Assembly: GCF_003606325.2 (NCBI RefSeq)
Contig: NZ_CP031843.2
Location: 1,798,001 to 1,862,000, forward strand
Direction of reading: 5' to 3'
DNA length: 64,000 nucleotides
Source: Bartonella kosoyi
Lineage (GTDB): Bacteria > Pseudomonadota > Alphaproteobacteria > Rhizobiales > Rhizobiaceae
This document shows, piece after piece, positions 41,638 through 51,120 of this stretch (its first letter is position 1; each line of letters opens with the position of its first letter). The notes beneath the pieces were generated by a model. That model had not been told where the DNA came from. It was given only the letters and a program-made list of their open reading frames with translations, and did no database searches. Both the position numbers and the translations under genes were made by a program.

Positions 41638-42504
41638 ATGGCTGTGAATTTAAAAATAGTGTATAAAATGCGAAAAATATCCCTGTTAATTCTCACTTTA
41701 ATATTCGTGACAGGATGTGATGTTCAAAATTCCGATTCACAAAAGGGTATTTTAGAAAATAAAAGAGAAAACCAACAAACAACTAACATAGAGCTAGATC
41801 CCTACACTTTAAATAAATTAAATGCTCTTCTCAAAAAACGTTCAGAAATAAATGACCCCGAAAAGGGAGCCTTGATTGATTTTTTTTCTAAAGCTTTTTT
41901 AGAGACACCTTACAAAGCAAATATGTTACAGGGCTCAGAAAAGATACCAGAAAAACTCATTATTGATTTTAGAGGCTTAGATTGTTTCACGTATCTAGAT
42001 TATGTTGAAGCATTGCGCAAATCAACATCCCCAAAAGAATTCATTAATAACGTCATAAAAACGCGTTACATTAAGGGTAATATTCATTTTTTAAATCGAA
42101 AACATTTTTTTACAGACTGGGCGTATAGAGAATATAAGCTCGCCACTGATATTACTGCTGAAATAAGTCCTCATGCAGTCAGCATAGAAAAATATCTCAA
42201 TAAAAAATCTGATGGTGGAAACTACCTTCTTGGACTTCCAGTTGTGAAGCGCACAATAACGTATATTCCAAGTAACTTTATTAATGAAGAGGTTATAAGC
42301 CGTTTAAGATCAGGGGATTTCATTGGTATTTATACAAAACTTGCTGGATTGGATGTGACACACGTAGGTTTCTTTATCATGACCGATAAAGGACCAATGT
42401 TACGCAATGCCTCTTCACGAAAAGCAAATGAAAAAGTCGTTGATTCCCCTTTTATGGATTATGTTGCAAAAACACCAGGAATCATTGTTTTAAGGGCTCT
42501 TTAA
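41638..42504 (+). CDS. DUF1460 lipoprotein, putative cell-wall amidase
   Basis: 288 residues. A lipoprotein signal (ISLLILTLIFVTGCDVQ, lipobox VTGC) predicts outer- or inner-membrane attachment in the periplasm. The rest is a DUF1460 domain, an NlpC/P60-like fold: candidate nucleophile in FRGLDCFTYLDYVEALR, FTDWAYREY, then LRSGDFIGIYT and VTHVGFFIMTDKGPMLRNAS with the probable catalytic His. Family members cut peptidoglycan stem amides; that is inferred here. ATG 41638 has GAGAG upstream; ATG 41668 would give a more compact signal peptide. Confidence 0.82.
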   Translation: MAVNLKIVYKMRKISLLILTLIFVTGCDVQNSDSQKGILENKRENQQTTNIELDPYTLNKLNALLKKRSEINDPEKGALIDFFSKAFLETPYKANMLQGSEKIPEKLIIDFRGLDCFTYLDYVEALRKSTSPKEFINNVIKTRYIKGNIHFLNRKHFFTDWAYREYKLATDITAEISPHAVSIEKYLNKKSDGGNYLLGLPVVKRTITYIPSNFINEEVISRLRSGDFIGIYTKLAGLDVTHVGFFIMTDKGPMLRNASSRKANEKVVDSPFMDYVAKTPGIIVLRAL

Positions 42505-42606
42505 TAACATCACAGCAATAAGAAAAACATATTTTGGGGAAGAATAAGTAAAGCGAGGTATGTTATGATTGTGATCTCATAAAGTATTTTATATAAATGA
42601 TAACTT

Positions 42607-43515
42607 TTATATAAAAGGGATCATTGTTGTACCGGGAGGCAATTTTGCCTCATCTTCAGGTTCAACATGAATAGAAGTACGTACATTATCAAATTCTTTT
42701 TGAAGAACACTTTCAATTTTATCACAAATTTTATGGGCTTCTCCGACCTGCATGACAGCTGGCACAACCAAATGAAACTCTATAAAAGTAACCCTTCCAG
42801 CAACACGCGTGCGTAAATCATGGATCTCAAGTGCGCCATCTGCATTGGCAGAAATCAGCTCACGAATCCGTATGGTTTCATTTAATTCAACGCCAACATC
42901 CATTAATCCTTGAACAGCATTCCTAATCACCTTCCAGCCCTGTAAAAGAATATTAACAGCAACGATTATCGCTAAAATAGGATCTAAAACACCCCATCCC
43001 CCTATAAAACCAGCAATCAAACCAATTAAAATTGCAAGCGAAGTAAAAACATCTGTTATAAAATGTACACCATCAGCTTTAAGAGCCGGCGAGCGATGAT
43101 GTTTTCCCTGCCAAAGCAGAACCATACCCCACGTGAAATTTATAATAGTTGCAACAAGATGAATAACAAGCCATATTCCAGGTTTCTGCAATAATTTAAC
43201 AGTAGAAAGCGCTATCCATGCTTCTCTTAAAATAACAATTGCCGCAATAATAATGAGAATCCCTTCAAGAATCGCAGAAAAATATTCCGCTTTATGATGT
43301 CCAAAAGGATGATCATGATCCGCTGGCTTCAAACTCACTTTAACAGCCCACCATGCCGCTAATGATGCAAGGATATTGACGATTGATTCCAATGCATCAG
43401 AATAAAGTGCAACTGACCCTGTGATGTGATATGCCCAATATTTCAAAGAAAAAACAATACACGCAATAAAAATAGAGTATAAAGTTAAACTTTGTATATT
43501 GATTTTCGCATTCAT
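42607..43515 (-). CDS. Cation diffusion facilitator (CDF) metal exporter
   Basis: 302 residues from ATG 43515, which has AAAGGACGG upstream. Six membrane segments: metal-site residues in SVALYSDALESIVNILASLA, the His/Asp loop KPADHDHPFGHHKAEYFSAI, and the second site in ALKADGVHFITDVFTSLAIL. A cytoplasmic C-terminal domain (IHDLRTRVAGRVTFIEFHLV) follows. Members export Zn, Fe, Co or Mn; the metal is not decidable here. The longer frame (43590) adds no plausible residues. Confidence 0.93.
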   Translation of the reverse strand: MNAKINIQSLTLYSIFIACIVFSLKYWAYHITGSVALYSDALESIVNILASLAAWWAVKVSLKPADHDHPFGHHKAEYFSAILEGILIIIAAIVILREAWIALSTVKLLQKPGIWLVIHLVATIINFTWGMVLLWQGKHHRSPALKADGVHFITDVFTSLAILIGLIAGFIGGWGVLDPILAIIVAVNILLQGWKVIRNAVQGLMDVGVELNETIRIRELISANADGALEIHDLRTRVAGRVTFIEFHLVVPAVMQVGEAHKICDKIESVLQKEFDNVRTSIHVEPEDEAKLPPGTTMIPFI

Positions 43516-44211
43516 GAAACCCGTCCTTTTCTTCACGAAACAAGGAATAATATTTTCAACCCTATAACGATATTTGTAACATATCGCCAATATTTTCTCG
43601 ATATTACAGAAGCTTCGTTATACACTAAATGCCTCAATGCACGCTCCCTTGTTGTCACAAAAACTGTCCAGTTACACGAGCATCAACAATAAAAGATGGA
43701 GACGAACAAGGCATAAAAAAACAGCTCTCTCAAGGACAATCAAACATATCCACTTTATGAATCGTTTTCTAAATAACGTAAGAGCATCTCGCCTTTTATG
43801 AACAAAAAAACTGCTTTTGCTCAAATGTGTCATAATATAGCTTAGAAAAAATGACTGAGCACTCCCCTATACCTTTACAGCTTAAGGAAATTTTAAAATA
43901 GGACTGCCAAAAGACTTAGAAAAAGATCATGGACCCCAAAAAGAATCTGGGCATTGGGGACCCAGATTCTTTTCCCTTACAACTAAGGGCATACAGAACT
44001 TGGGAAATAGCGGGGACCCAAGACACTGCACCCGATACGAAAATAAAATCTACTATCCCGCATCAGTGTTCTTACGATACACTAATCTGTATATGCTGTC
44101 AACAAAAATTCTACCATAAGTTTTAAAATAATATTTTTTCATCTCTCTTTTTAAAAATAAAGCAAGTTCTAACATCTGGAAATTGAAAGAAAAAAGCATT
44201 AAAAATCTCTC
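43516..44211. other. Divergent intergenic interval with hairpins
   Basis: About 700 bases between the CDF and SpoU genes, which point away from each other. Two short open frames have no support. The notable content is the hairpin pair at 43939-44022. Confidence 0.5.
43939..44022. repeat. Two successive hairpins sharing a GGGGA-CCCA core
   Basis: Hairpin 1: AAAAGAATCTGGG (43939-43951) and its exact complement (43961-43973) around a 9-nt loop. Hairpin 2: CTTGGG (43999-44004) and CCCAAG (44017-44022) around a 12-nt loop. Both loops end in GGGGA directly before the CCCA of the right arm. The first ends in TTTT on both strands and could terminate a short transcript. Confidence 0.55.
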
Positions 44212-45030
44212 ATGCATTTGAATATCACACCAATTGACGAAACAAATGACCCACGGCTGAGAGACTATCATAATATCCGTGAAAAAGATCTCGTTGGACG
44301 ACAACAGCAATTTATTGCTGAAGGAAAAATAACGTTGTCCGCATTATTGCATTCGAAAGAATTTTCTCCTCTCTCGCTGCTTATCCTAGCAAAACGCCTC
44401 CCTGGACTTCTACCGCTTTTAGAAAAAACACAACCTCGATGTCCCATTTATTGCGTTTCACAAAAAGTCATGGATGATATCACCGGTTTCCATGTTCATC
44501 GTGGTGTTCTGGGTATCGGTAAACGCAAAACGCTCCCATCATTACAAAGTTTTTTACAAAATCTTCCAGAAAAAGCTTTGATTCTCGTTTTATGTGGTAT
44601 CTCGAATCATGATAATATGGGATCAATTTTTCGTAATGCGGCAGCCTTTGCCAGTCACGGCATTATTGTCGACAAAACTTCTTGCGATCCACTTTATCGC
44701 AAATCAATCAGAGTTTCTGCTGGTGCTGCCCTAAAAGTACCCTATACGCAAAACGCTAATATAAATGACATTATAGCTTCTCTAAACGATGAAAATTTTC
44801 ATCTTTATGCACTCTCTCCCTCTGCCTCACACACGCTCAAGCAAGCAAACAAAACCAAAAGAATAGCCCTTATTTTTGGAACAGAAGGTGATGGCTTACC
44901 ACCTCATATACTACAACAATCACAAGCTTTACGGATTCCCATGACTGATGGCTTTGATAGCCTCAATGTTGCCACAGCCTCAGGGATTGCCCTCGCCCAT
45001 TTTACCGACTTTGAAGACTCAAGACGATAA
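44212..45030 (+). CDS. TrmH/SpoU-family RNA 2'-O-methyltransferase
   Basis: 272 residues. The N-terminal substrate-binding part (GRQQQFIAEGKITLSALLHS) precedes the knotted SPOUT domain with its three motifs: GISNHDNMGSIFRNAAAFAS, LIFGTEGDGLPPHIL and RIPMTDGFDSLNVATASGIA. These bind SAM in the trefoil knot. The target, tRNA or rRNA, is not known for this subgroup. Divergent from the CDF gene; no ribosome site stands out at this ATG. Confidence 0.9.
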   Translation: MHLNITPIDETNDPRLRDYHNIREKDLVGRQQQFIAEGKITLSALLHSKEFSPLSLLILAKRLPGLLPLLEKTQPRCPIYCVSQKVMDDITGFHVHRGVLGIGKRKTLPSLQSFLQNLPEKALILVLCGISNHDNMGSIFRNAAAFASHGIIVDKTSCDPLYRKSIRVSAGAALKVPYTQNANINDIIASLNDENFHLYALSPSASHTLKQANKTKRIALIFGTEGDGLPPHILQQSQALRIPMTDGFDSLNVATASGIALAHFTDFEDSRR

Positions 45031-45309
45031 GATTTTAAGTTGTAACAAATATCCAATGATGTGCGTTCTTTGCCAACCCTAGAAGTTACTATCCCCTCGC
45101 ATTTGAGAGCATTCATCAAAGACATTTTTACATTTCTTTTTATCAACTTCCCCACCACAAGCCCACTTGTCCAGCCCTCCCCTTGTAATGTGCAAAGACA
45201 TGGCTTTGATGGATTCAACCATTAAAAAATTGCACTGAGAAAGCTTTAGACAAGTCTTTCATTCACATTGAAGGATAAAATTATCATTATCAATTAATTG
45301 ACTATCTTT

Positions 45310-46533
45310 TTACGAAGCTGTTGTTTTCAGTTTAGGGGAAACAGAATCTTCTGTTTCAAGATTGCACAAAACACGCTTCAACATCATTTCAATGTCAGCC
45401 GCACGCTCTGAACGTGTTACAAATCCTCCCCCAAGAATACGCGCCTCATGACCATTTCCATCATAAAGAACGCAAGCTTGCCCTGGTGCCACACCATTTT
45501 CACACTCCAACAGATCAACAGAAAAAACACCCTCTTTATAATGCAAGCGCGCAAGGTGGGGAGGACGCGTTGAACGCACTTTCACAGCCACCTCAATACC
45601 TTGAGAAGGAAAATTATCTAACGACTCATCACCAAGCCAATTCACATCCCGTAAAAAAAGCTTATGCGTTTCTAACATTTCACGCGGACCAACAATAACA
45701 CGGGCATTTTCCACATCGAGATAAACCACATAAAGCGCCTCACCCGTTGACACCCCAATACCACGACGTTGACCAACAGTATAATTAACAATTCCTGAAT
45801 GTTTACCTAAAATCTTTCCATCGATATGAACAATAAAGCCAGGATTAGCAGCTTCTGGACGCAGTTTAGCGATAACATCTGAATATTTTCCTTGTGGAAC
45901 AAAACAAATATCCTGACTATCATGCTTATTGGCAACTACAAAGCCCATTTCTGCAGCTATTTCACGAACACGCGCTTTTGGAAGGTCGCCAAGGGGGAAA
46001 CGCAAATAATCAATCTGTTCTTGTGTCGTTGCAAAGAGAAAATAACTCTGATCACGATCATTATCGAGAGGACGAAAGAGTGCTCGATGTGCCCCATGAG
46101 AACGGGAACGAATATAATGTCCCGTTGCCAAAGCATCGGCCCCCAATTCACGAGCTGTTGCTAATAAATCAGCAAACTTAACTGTCTGATTGCACGCAAT
46201 ACATGGAACTGGAGTCTCTCCATGAGCATAGCTTTCTGCAAAAGGATCAATAACAGCTTCACGAAAGCGTTTCTCATAATCAAGAACATAATGCGGTATT
46301 CCTAACGTTTCTGCAACACGACGCGCATCTTCAATATCTTGTCCCGCACAACACGCCCCTACCCGATGCGTTGCAGCCCCATGATCATAAAGCTGCAATG
46401 TAATGCCAATGACATTATACCCTTCCTTTTTTAGAAGACCTGCAACAACCGATGAATCAACCCCCCCCGACATTGCAACAACAATGCGAGAATCCTTAGG
46501 TTGTCCTGGTAAATCAAGACTGTTCAAAAACAT
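45310..46533 (-). CDS. mnmA: tRNA-specific 2-thiouridylase
   Basis: Inserts sulfur at wobble U34 of Lys, Glu and Gln tRNAs. 407 residues: PP-loop ATPase motif [15 protein letters not shown], catalytic Cys in [16 protein letters not shown], the substrate loop [25 protein letters not shown] with the second catalytic Cys, and the C-terminal beta domain ([20 protein letters not shown]). It stands alone on its strand, converging with the SpoU gene. Confidence 0.96.
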   Translation of the reverse strand: MFLNSLDLPGQPKDSRIVVAMSGGVDSSVVAGLLKKEGYNVIGITLQLYDHGAATHRVGACCAGQDIEDARRVAETLGIPHYVLDYEKRFREAVIDPFAESYAHGETPVPCIACNQTVKFADLLATARELGADALATGHYIRSRSHGAHRALFRPLDNDRDQSYFLFATTQEQIDYLRFPLGDLPKARVREIAAEMGFVVANKHDSQDICFVPQGKYSDVIAKLRPEAANPGFIVHIDGKILGKHSGIVNYTVGQRRGIGVSTGEALYVVYLDVENARVIVGPREMLETHKLFLRDVNWLGDESLDNFPSQGIEVAVKVRSTRPPHLARLHYKEGVFSVDLLECENGVAPGQACVLYDGNGHEARILGGGFVTRSERAADIEMMLKRVLCNLETEDSVSPKLKTTAS

Positions 46534-46957
46534 GTATTCATTCTCTATTTAGTACTCTATTAATGGATACCCATATGTTAACATTCTGATATGCGCTTCT
46601 TCTTTTATGCTTTTGCCACTTTTATGCTATTGATTGCCCTTATATTGTTTTTTTATCCTTTCTACAACCATAGCATCATTTTCTTAAAAGCAGCTGTAAA
46701 TAAAAAAGAGTGATAGAAATAAGGCATAATAGTAATCATTTGGGAGAAATTAGTTAGAAAAATCATTAAGGAAAAATTTTTTCTCTTTTTTCCAATCTGG
46801 CAAAATGTTGCAAGAGGCGCTTCTACACAGTTCGCTTAAGCCTCTTTATTACCCGCTCAATCACTTTATTAATTTTTTCTTTCAGCGCGTTTAGCTCTTT
46901 TTTAAATTTCATGCCCTATAAACGAATCAAGTCCTTGACGAAAGGTAGAGGATACGA
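46534..46957 (+). other. Divergent promoter interval mnmA / sciP
   Basis: About 420 bases with no gene. A full TTAA-N7-TTAA CtrA box was not found by eye. Confidence 0.45.
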
Positions 46958-47233
46958 ATGACCAATTTGATAAAAACACAAATGAAATATGTTATTGGGC
47001 CAGATGGAAGTCCACTGACAATTGCCGACCTACCGCCACAAACAACACGGCGCTGGGTGATTCGTCGCAAAGCTGAAGTTGTGGCGGCTGTCAGAGGTGG
47101 ATTGTTAAGCCTTGACGAAGCGTGTCAACGTTATACTTTAACTGTGGAAGAATTTCTTTCATGGCAAAGTTTGATCGATGAACACGGTTTAGCAGGATTA
47201 CGAACGACCAAGATTCAACACTACAGGCATTAA
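46958..47233 (+). CDS. sciP: SciP, DUF1153 inhibitor of CtrA
   Basis: 91 residues with AGAGGA before the ATG. The DUF1153 signature is complete: YVIGPDGSPLTIADLPPQTT, RRWVIRRKAEVVAAVRGGLL, SLDEACQRYTLTVEEFLSWQ, forming a trp-repressor-like helix-turn-helix. In Caulobacter SciP binds CtrA and blocks its transcriptional activation. Here it lies about 1.1 kb from ctrA, and its transcript ends at a strong terminator. Confidence 0.92.
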   Translation: MTNLIKTQMKYVIGPDGSPLTIADLPPQTTRRWVIRRKAEVVAAVRGGLLSLDEACQRYTLTVEEFLSWQSLIDEHGLAGLRTTKIQHYRH

Positions 47234-47276
47234 GTTGCCATTGATCATGATTTGATAACATAAAGCACTTTATAAA

Positions 47277-47311
47277 AACAGCCAAACTTAATAAAAGTTT
47301 GGCTGTTTTTA
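47277..47311 (+). terminator. Intrinsic terminator between sciP and the fliJ-like gene
   Basis: AACAGCCAAACTT and its exact complement AAGTTTGGCTGTT flank a 5-nt loop, with a T-run after it on the plus strand and an A-run before it, so it can serve both convergent genes. Confidence 0.9.
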
Positions 47312-47380
47312 TATTATATTCAGTAGATAAATCTGAACAATTGCTTTTTCAATAATTGTTTTGATTACGCATTCATTGAA

Positions 47381-47776
47381 TTAGCCAACCATTGAATTAG
47401 ATTGAATCAAAGTATCTTCATCATCCACATCATCCGCGACAGTCTTTTTTTCTCGTGCTTCCAAAAGTTGTGCATGTTGCAACTCGGTATGCGCTTCATG
47501 AAGAGCAATTTCAGCATTTGTTTTTTGAAGCTGTAAATCACGAATGGAATTGAGCAAATTATCACGTCTTTGCCGAGCAGCACGTGCAAAAGCAGAATAA
47601 GCAAAATGGTGAACATCATTGTTTCCAGATTTACGTTCTTCATGAGAAATCTGTGTTTCCAATTCTAACACCATTCGTTCAAATTCTGTGATCATCATCT
47701 CAAGTTGTGCAATTTCACGACGCTTTCCACGCACTTGAAACATTCTCAATCGCACCATATTTTCCCGTGGCTTCAT
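47381..47776 (-). CDS. FliJ-like coiled-coil protein
   Basis: 131 residues, almost wholly charged helix with heptads (RREIAQLEMMITEFERMVLELETQ; FARAARQRRDNLLNSIRDLQ). In Rhizobiales a FliJ export chaperone lies at this place beside ctrA, and the length and coiled-coil content agree, so FliJ descent is inferred mainly from position. Several Bartonella species lack flagella; no flagellar genes are in the window. GGAG lies upstream of the ATG, and the frame is intact. Confidence 0.65.
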   Translation of the reverse strand: MKPRENMVRLRMFQVRGKRREIAQLEMMITEFERMVLELETQISHEERKSGNNDVHHFAYSAFARAARQRRDNLLNSIRDLQLQKTNAEIALHEAHTELQHAQLLEAREKKTVADDVDDEDTLIQSNSMVG

Positions 47777-48342
47777 ACCTCACTACTCCTTGATTGTGCC
47801 AACTCAAAACGCGCATTCATACTCAATTCATATCGTTTTAGTTATATGTCTAGTCAAAAAAAACAGTCCATTAATGAGACTATAACTCCACCCTTCCTTA
47901 AAGCATCTGCAAACACAACCTTCTTTAAAGAGCCATAACTATTTCTTTATTTTCCCTCCCACTATAAAATGAAGAGGTTTAAAGCTCCGTAAATAAACAC
48001 TGAAATTGTAAAAAAGTAATTTATAAAGCTTTTTTTAAAAGATTTTTTTTAGATTAAAGTTTATAGGAAAAGCCCTTCATTTCTTATTATGTTAAAAAGT
48101 ACGCAATTTTTTCAAAATAATTTTGTAGCCTCTTTCAAAAATAACAATATTTTGTTAACCACTATCATGGATAGTGGGGAATTTGGTAGTGATTGTTACG
48201 CGTACTACTGAAATATTTATAAACGCTTTATTGCTAAGTGTTTAATTTCATGAATTGTTTTTATCAACAGTGGTTTTACTAACTGTTTATAAAATAGAAA
48301 TGCTCCTTGTGATTCGTAAAGGAGCGAAGTGAGGGATCTAAA
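47777..48342 (+). other. ctrA upstream regulatory interval
   Basis: About 570 bases. Contains a CtrA-like half site TTAACCA (48155-48161), the dyad at 48159-48177, a second looser inverted repeat (GTAGT / ACTAC, about 48187-48207) and a GATTC (GANTC) methylation site at 48311-48315, 28 bases before the ctrA ATG. Confidence 0.5.
48159..48177 (+). promoter_or_regulatory. Palindrome in the ctrA promoter region
   Basis: CCACTATC-ATG-GATAGTGG, perfect 8-bp arms, overlapping a TTAACCA half site. Candidate operator for a cell-cycle regulator; the binder is unknown. Confidence 0.45.
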
Positions 48343-49044
48343 ATGCGCGTATTATTAATTGAAGATGATAGAGCGGTTACTCAAAGCATTGAGTTGATGC
48401 TAAAGTCAGCCAATTTTAATGTTTATATCACTGATCTGGGTGAAGAAGGTATCGATTTAGGAAAACTCTATGATTATGATATCATTTTGCTTGATCTGAA
48501 TTTACCCGATATGTCAGGGTACGATGTCTTACGAACTCTAAGATTGGCAAAAATAAAAACGCCTGTCCTTATCCTTTCCGGTATGAATGCCATTGAGGAT
48601 AAGGTTCGTGGTTTTGGCTCTGGGGCAGACGACTATATGACAAAACCTTTTCATAAGGATGAACTCATTGCGCGTATTCATGCCGTTGTTCGTCGTTCTA
48701 AAGGACATGCACAATCAGTTATTGTTACCGGTGATCTCACCGTTAACCTTGACGCAAAAACCGTCGAAGTTGCAGGGCGTCCTGTTCATTTAACCGGTAA
48801 AGAGTACCAAATGCTAGAGCTTCTTTCTTTGCGCAAAGGCACAACACTTACCAAAGAAATGTTTCTCAATCATCTCTACGGTGGAATGGATGAACCAGAA
48901 CTAAAAATTATTGATGTTTTTATCTGTAAACTACGGAAAAAATTGGAAGCAGTCTCTTCTAATGCAAATTATATTGATACCGTTTGGGGACGTGGTTATG
49001 TCTTGCGTGATCCAGTTGAAGAGAACGTACGAAAAACCGCTTAA
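48343..49044 (+). CDS. ctrA: Cell-cycle master response regulator CtrA
   Basis: OmpR-type regulator that controls division, DNA methylation and envelope genes in alphaproteobacteria. 233 residues: receiver domain with acidic pocket (LLIEDDRAV), phospho-acceptor Asp51 in [16 protein letters not shown], and the conserved Lys in DDYMTKPF; then a winged-helix domain ([52 protein letters not shown]). The C-terminus EENVRKTA ends in Ala-rich style like ClpXP-degraded CtrA, though only one Ala is present. Neighbours sciP and chpT act on it. Confidence 0.97.
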   Translation: MRVLLIEDDRAVTQSIELMLKSANFNVYITDLGEEGIDLGKLYDYDIILLDLNLPDMSGYDVLRTLRLAKIKTPVLILSGMNAIEDKVRGFGSGADDYMTKPFHKDELIARIHAVVRRSKGHAQSVIVTGDLTVNLDAKTVEVAGRPVHLTGKEYQMLELLSLRKGTTLTKEMFLNHLYGGMDEPELKIIDVFICKLRKKLEAVSSNANYIDTVWGRGYVLRDPVEENVRKTA

Positions 49045-49064
49045 GCAGTGAAAATACACATTGT

Positions 49065-49097
49065 AAAATCTCGGGGTGTAGCGGGCCGAGATTTTTC
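49065..49097 (+). terminator. Intrinsic terminator after ctrA
   Basis: AAAATCTCGG and CCGAGATTTT pair around an 11-nt G-rich loop and run into further T residues. Confidence 0.85.
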
Positions 49098-49255
49098 TCT
49101 GTCACAAGTAAAAAACTCGCACGCAAAAAATCTCATATAGAAAGCGCTTAAAGCTTAAGAAATAACCACACTCTATTCACAAATATAATTTTATCGCTCG
49201 TAAGTCTGATCGAAGTTTCTTTTTCCCCAATACGGCTTAAGCGCTTCTCTCTTAT

Positions 49256-49894
49256 TCAAAGCTTTCTCACACTTTCTAAAACAATACAATGATCCCTTTC
49301 ATCAATATTTATTTTCATCTCTGTCACTTCAGCAAGTAACATTGTGTAATAAAATTGGATGACATGTGCATCAATATGCTCTTCTTGAGCTTTTCCATGA
49401 TATAACGCAAGAAAATGTGGAGGAATACGAAGAATTTCACCCAAAATCTCAAATCGAAAAGAACGTTTATTTTCCTCTTGCTCAATCATAAAAACGATTT
49501 CACCGCCACGAGAAACTGTTGCATTTGCGATCAATAACAAATTCAGCAAAAGTTTAACTTCATCTTTTTGTAATAAAAGAGAGGGAGCCTGCCATTTTAA
49601 AGTTGCTTTTTCTTGCAGCATATATTGTTGAGCAACCTGCTCTGCGGCACGTGTCTCTATTTTTCCTCCACTTGCACCAGCAAAACCAAAAGCCAATCGC
49701 GCAAATTGTAGACGTGCAGAAGCACTCACAACAGATAAACGCACCAATTGCAAAGCCTCTTCTTCAGCACCTCCATCGTCATAAAGCTCCATTGCATTTT
49801 GAATAGCCCCCACAGGTGAAATCAAATCATGGCAAATACGACTACAAAGCAAAGCAGCAAGATCCATAGGCTTCAAAGAAACAGCGAACGTCAT
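49256..49894 (-). CDS. chpT: Histidine phosphotransferase ChpT
   Basis: Carries phosphate from the CckA kinase to CtrA and CpdR. 212 residues: a DHp-like helix pair with phospho-His22 in LLCSRICHDLISPVGAIQNA, then a degenerate, non-ATP-binding kinase-like domain (LLLNLLLIANATVSRGGEIV). This combination is typical of ChpT. It converges on ctrA across the terminator at 49065, placing kinase relay and target side by side. Confidence 0.92.
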   Translation of the reverse strand: MTFAVSLKPMDLAALLCSRICHDLISPVGAIQNAMELYDDGGAEEEALQLVRLSVVSASARLQFARLAFGFAGASGGKIETRAAEQVAQQYMLQEKATLKWQAPSLLLQKDEVKLLLNLLLIANATVSRGGEIVFMIEQEENKRSFRFEILGEILRIPPHFLALYHGKAQEEHIDAHVIQFYYTMLLAEVTEMKINIDERDHCIVLESVRKL

Positions 49895-50110
49895 AACGAT
49901 TGAAAACTCCTAAATTCAAAAAAAACAAACTTTATTTTAAAGAAAAACTCTTAACATCTCATGCATAAGAGAAAACATTAACAATCATGCTAAAAAATTT
50001 TCAGAAATAAATTCAAGAATTTAAATAACCTTACATTTTATTTTTATTTGAATAGAATGAAAATTCTAATATTATCTCTTTGTTTGTCACTAATAAAAGG
50101 AGAAAACTCC

Positions 50111-50707
50111 ATGGCTCTCTCTCTGCTAAAATACTGGTACAAAAATATTATATCTTTAATTTTCCTTTTATTCGTTACCATAAACACTGCATATGCTCAA
50201 CTAAAACCAATAGAGCAAAACGAACCCCATTATTCACTTCAAGAAATTATTGATTCTGGTCATATTTTTTTTGGAAAAACAGCTAGTGGTCTGGCAATCG
50301 CCATTCAAAATATTTTTTCAAAATACGGTTATCCAAATGCCTATATTTTAGGAGAAGAAGCTTCTGGTGCCTTTTTTGCGGGATTAACCTATGGCGAAGG
50401 AAAAGTTTTTACAAAAAATTATGGTCAGCATAAAGTTTTTTGGCAAGGTCCATCGGTAGGATGGGATTTTGGCGGACAAGGTTCCCGTCTCATGATCTTG
50501 GTTTACAATCTTAAAAGCATAAATAATTTATGGAGGCGCTATGGTGGTGTTTCAGGTTCGGCCTATTTAATTGCAGGTGTTGGTTTTCATGTGCTTAAAT
50601 ACCATGATACCTTGTTAATCCCAATACGGACAGGAATCGGTGCGCGCCTTGGTATCAACATAGGGTATTTAAAATTAACACCGAAACCAACATGGAATCC
50701 GTTTTAA
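50111..50707 (+). CDS. eipA: Periplasmic envelope-integrity protein EipA (DUF1134)
   Basis: 198 residues from ATG 50111, which has AAAAGGAGA upstream. A signal peptide (NIISLIFLLFVTINTAYA) is followed by a DUF1134 domain: SGHIFFGKTASGLAIAIQNI, YPNAYILGEEASGAFFAGLT, WQGPSVGWDFGGQGSRLMIL, and the closing LKLTPKPTWNPF. Brucella EipA supports envelope stress resistance and is a direct CtrA target, which fits its place beside ctrA/chpT. I could not identify a full CtrA box upstream. Confidence 0.9.
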   Translation: MALSLLKYWYKNIISLIFLLFVTINTAYAQLKPIEQNEPHYSLQEIIDSGHIFFGKTASGLAIAIQNIFSKYGYPNAYILGEEASGAFFAGLTYGEGKVFTKNYGQHKVFWQGPSVGWDFGGQGSRLMILVYNLKSINNLWRRYGGVSGSAYLIAGVGFHVLKYHDTLLIPIRTGIGARLGINIGYLKLTPKPTWNPF

Positions 50708-50733
50708 ACGGTTTTTTATTTGAAAGGGGTATT

Positions 50734-51120
50734 ATGCTTATTCAATCGTTTCTTTTTTTTATTCTTGGCGTTGCCTCAATTTCTTGGTTACTGGTGCTTT
50801 TATCTCCTTTTATTTGGCGTAAAGCCGTTTATTTTGCATATAAAAATGTTTGTGCACAACTTCCATTATCACTCACGGAAATACAAGCCAACCATGATTT
50901 TATCTGTGCACAACATGCCGTAGAATTAGCAAAGAACCAACAAAAATACGAATCTTTGCAAAAAAAATACGCCCAACAGAAAATACACCTAAGCCAAGTA
51001 AAAGAACAAGTTTATCAGCTATATCTCTCAGCACAAAATACTTTTCCCAAAGAAACAGTCACAATCAAACAAAATATCGTCGCAACAAACACCTTCAAGG
51101 AAAAGCAAAATGATGCGTGA
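50734..51120 (+). CDS. Membrane-anchored coiled-coil protein, N-terminal part of a larger Rhizobiales family
   Basis: 128 residues from ATG 50734 (AAGGGG upstream). A hydrophobic N-terminus (FLFFILGVASISWLLVLLSP) leads into FIWRKAVYFAYKNVCAQLPL and SLTEIQANHDFICAQHAVEL, then coiled coil. The pattern 'SWLLVLLSPFIWRRAVYFA...LPLTLTEIQADKD' is familiar to me from longer uncharacterised Rhizobiales membrane proteins; this one stops early. The next ORF overlaps its end by 11 bases in another frame. Confidence 0.65.
   Translation: MLIQSFLFFILGVASISWLLVLLSPFIWRKAVYFAYKNVCAQLPLSLTEIQANHDFICAQHAVELAKNQQKYESLQKKYAQQKIHLSQVKEQVYQLYLSAQNTFPKETVTIKQNIVATNTFKEKQNDA

Noticed and set aside
44904..45218. 104-codon minus-strand frame overlapping the SpoU gene end
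   Set aside because: More than a third is the antisense shadow of the SpoU gene; the remainder has no features.
46534..50110. Complete CtrA boxes (TTAA-N7-TTAA) before sciP, ctrA or eipA
   Set aside because: Only half sites or wrongly spaced pairs were found by eye, so none is called.
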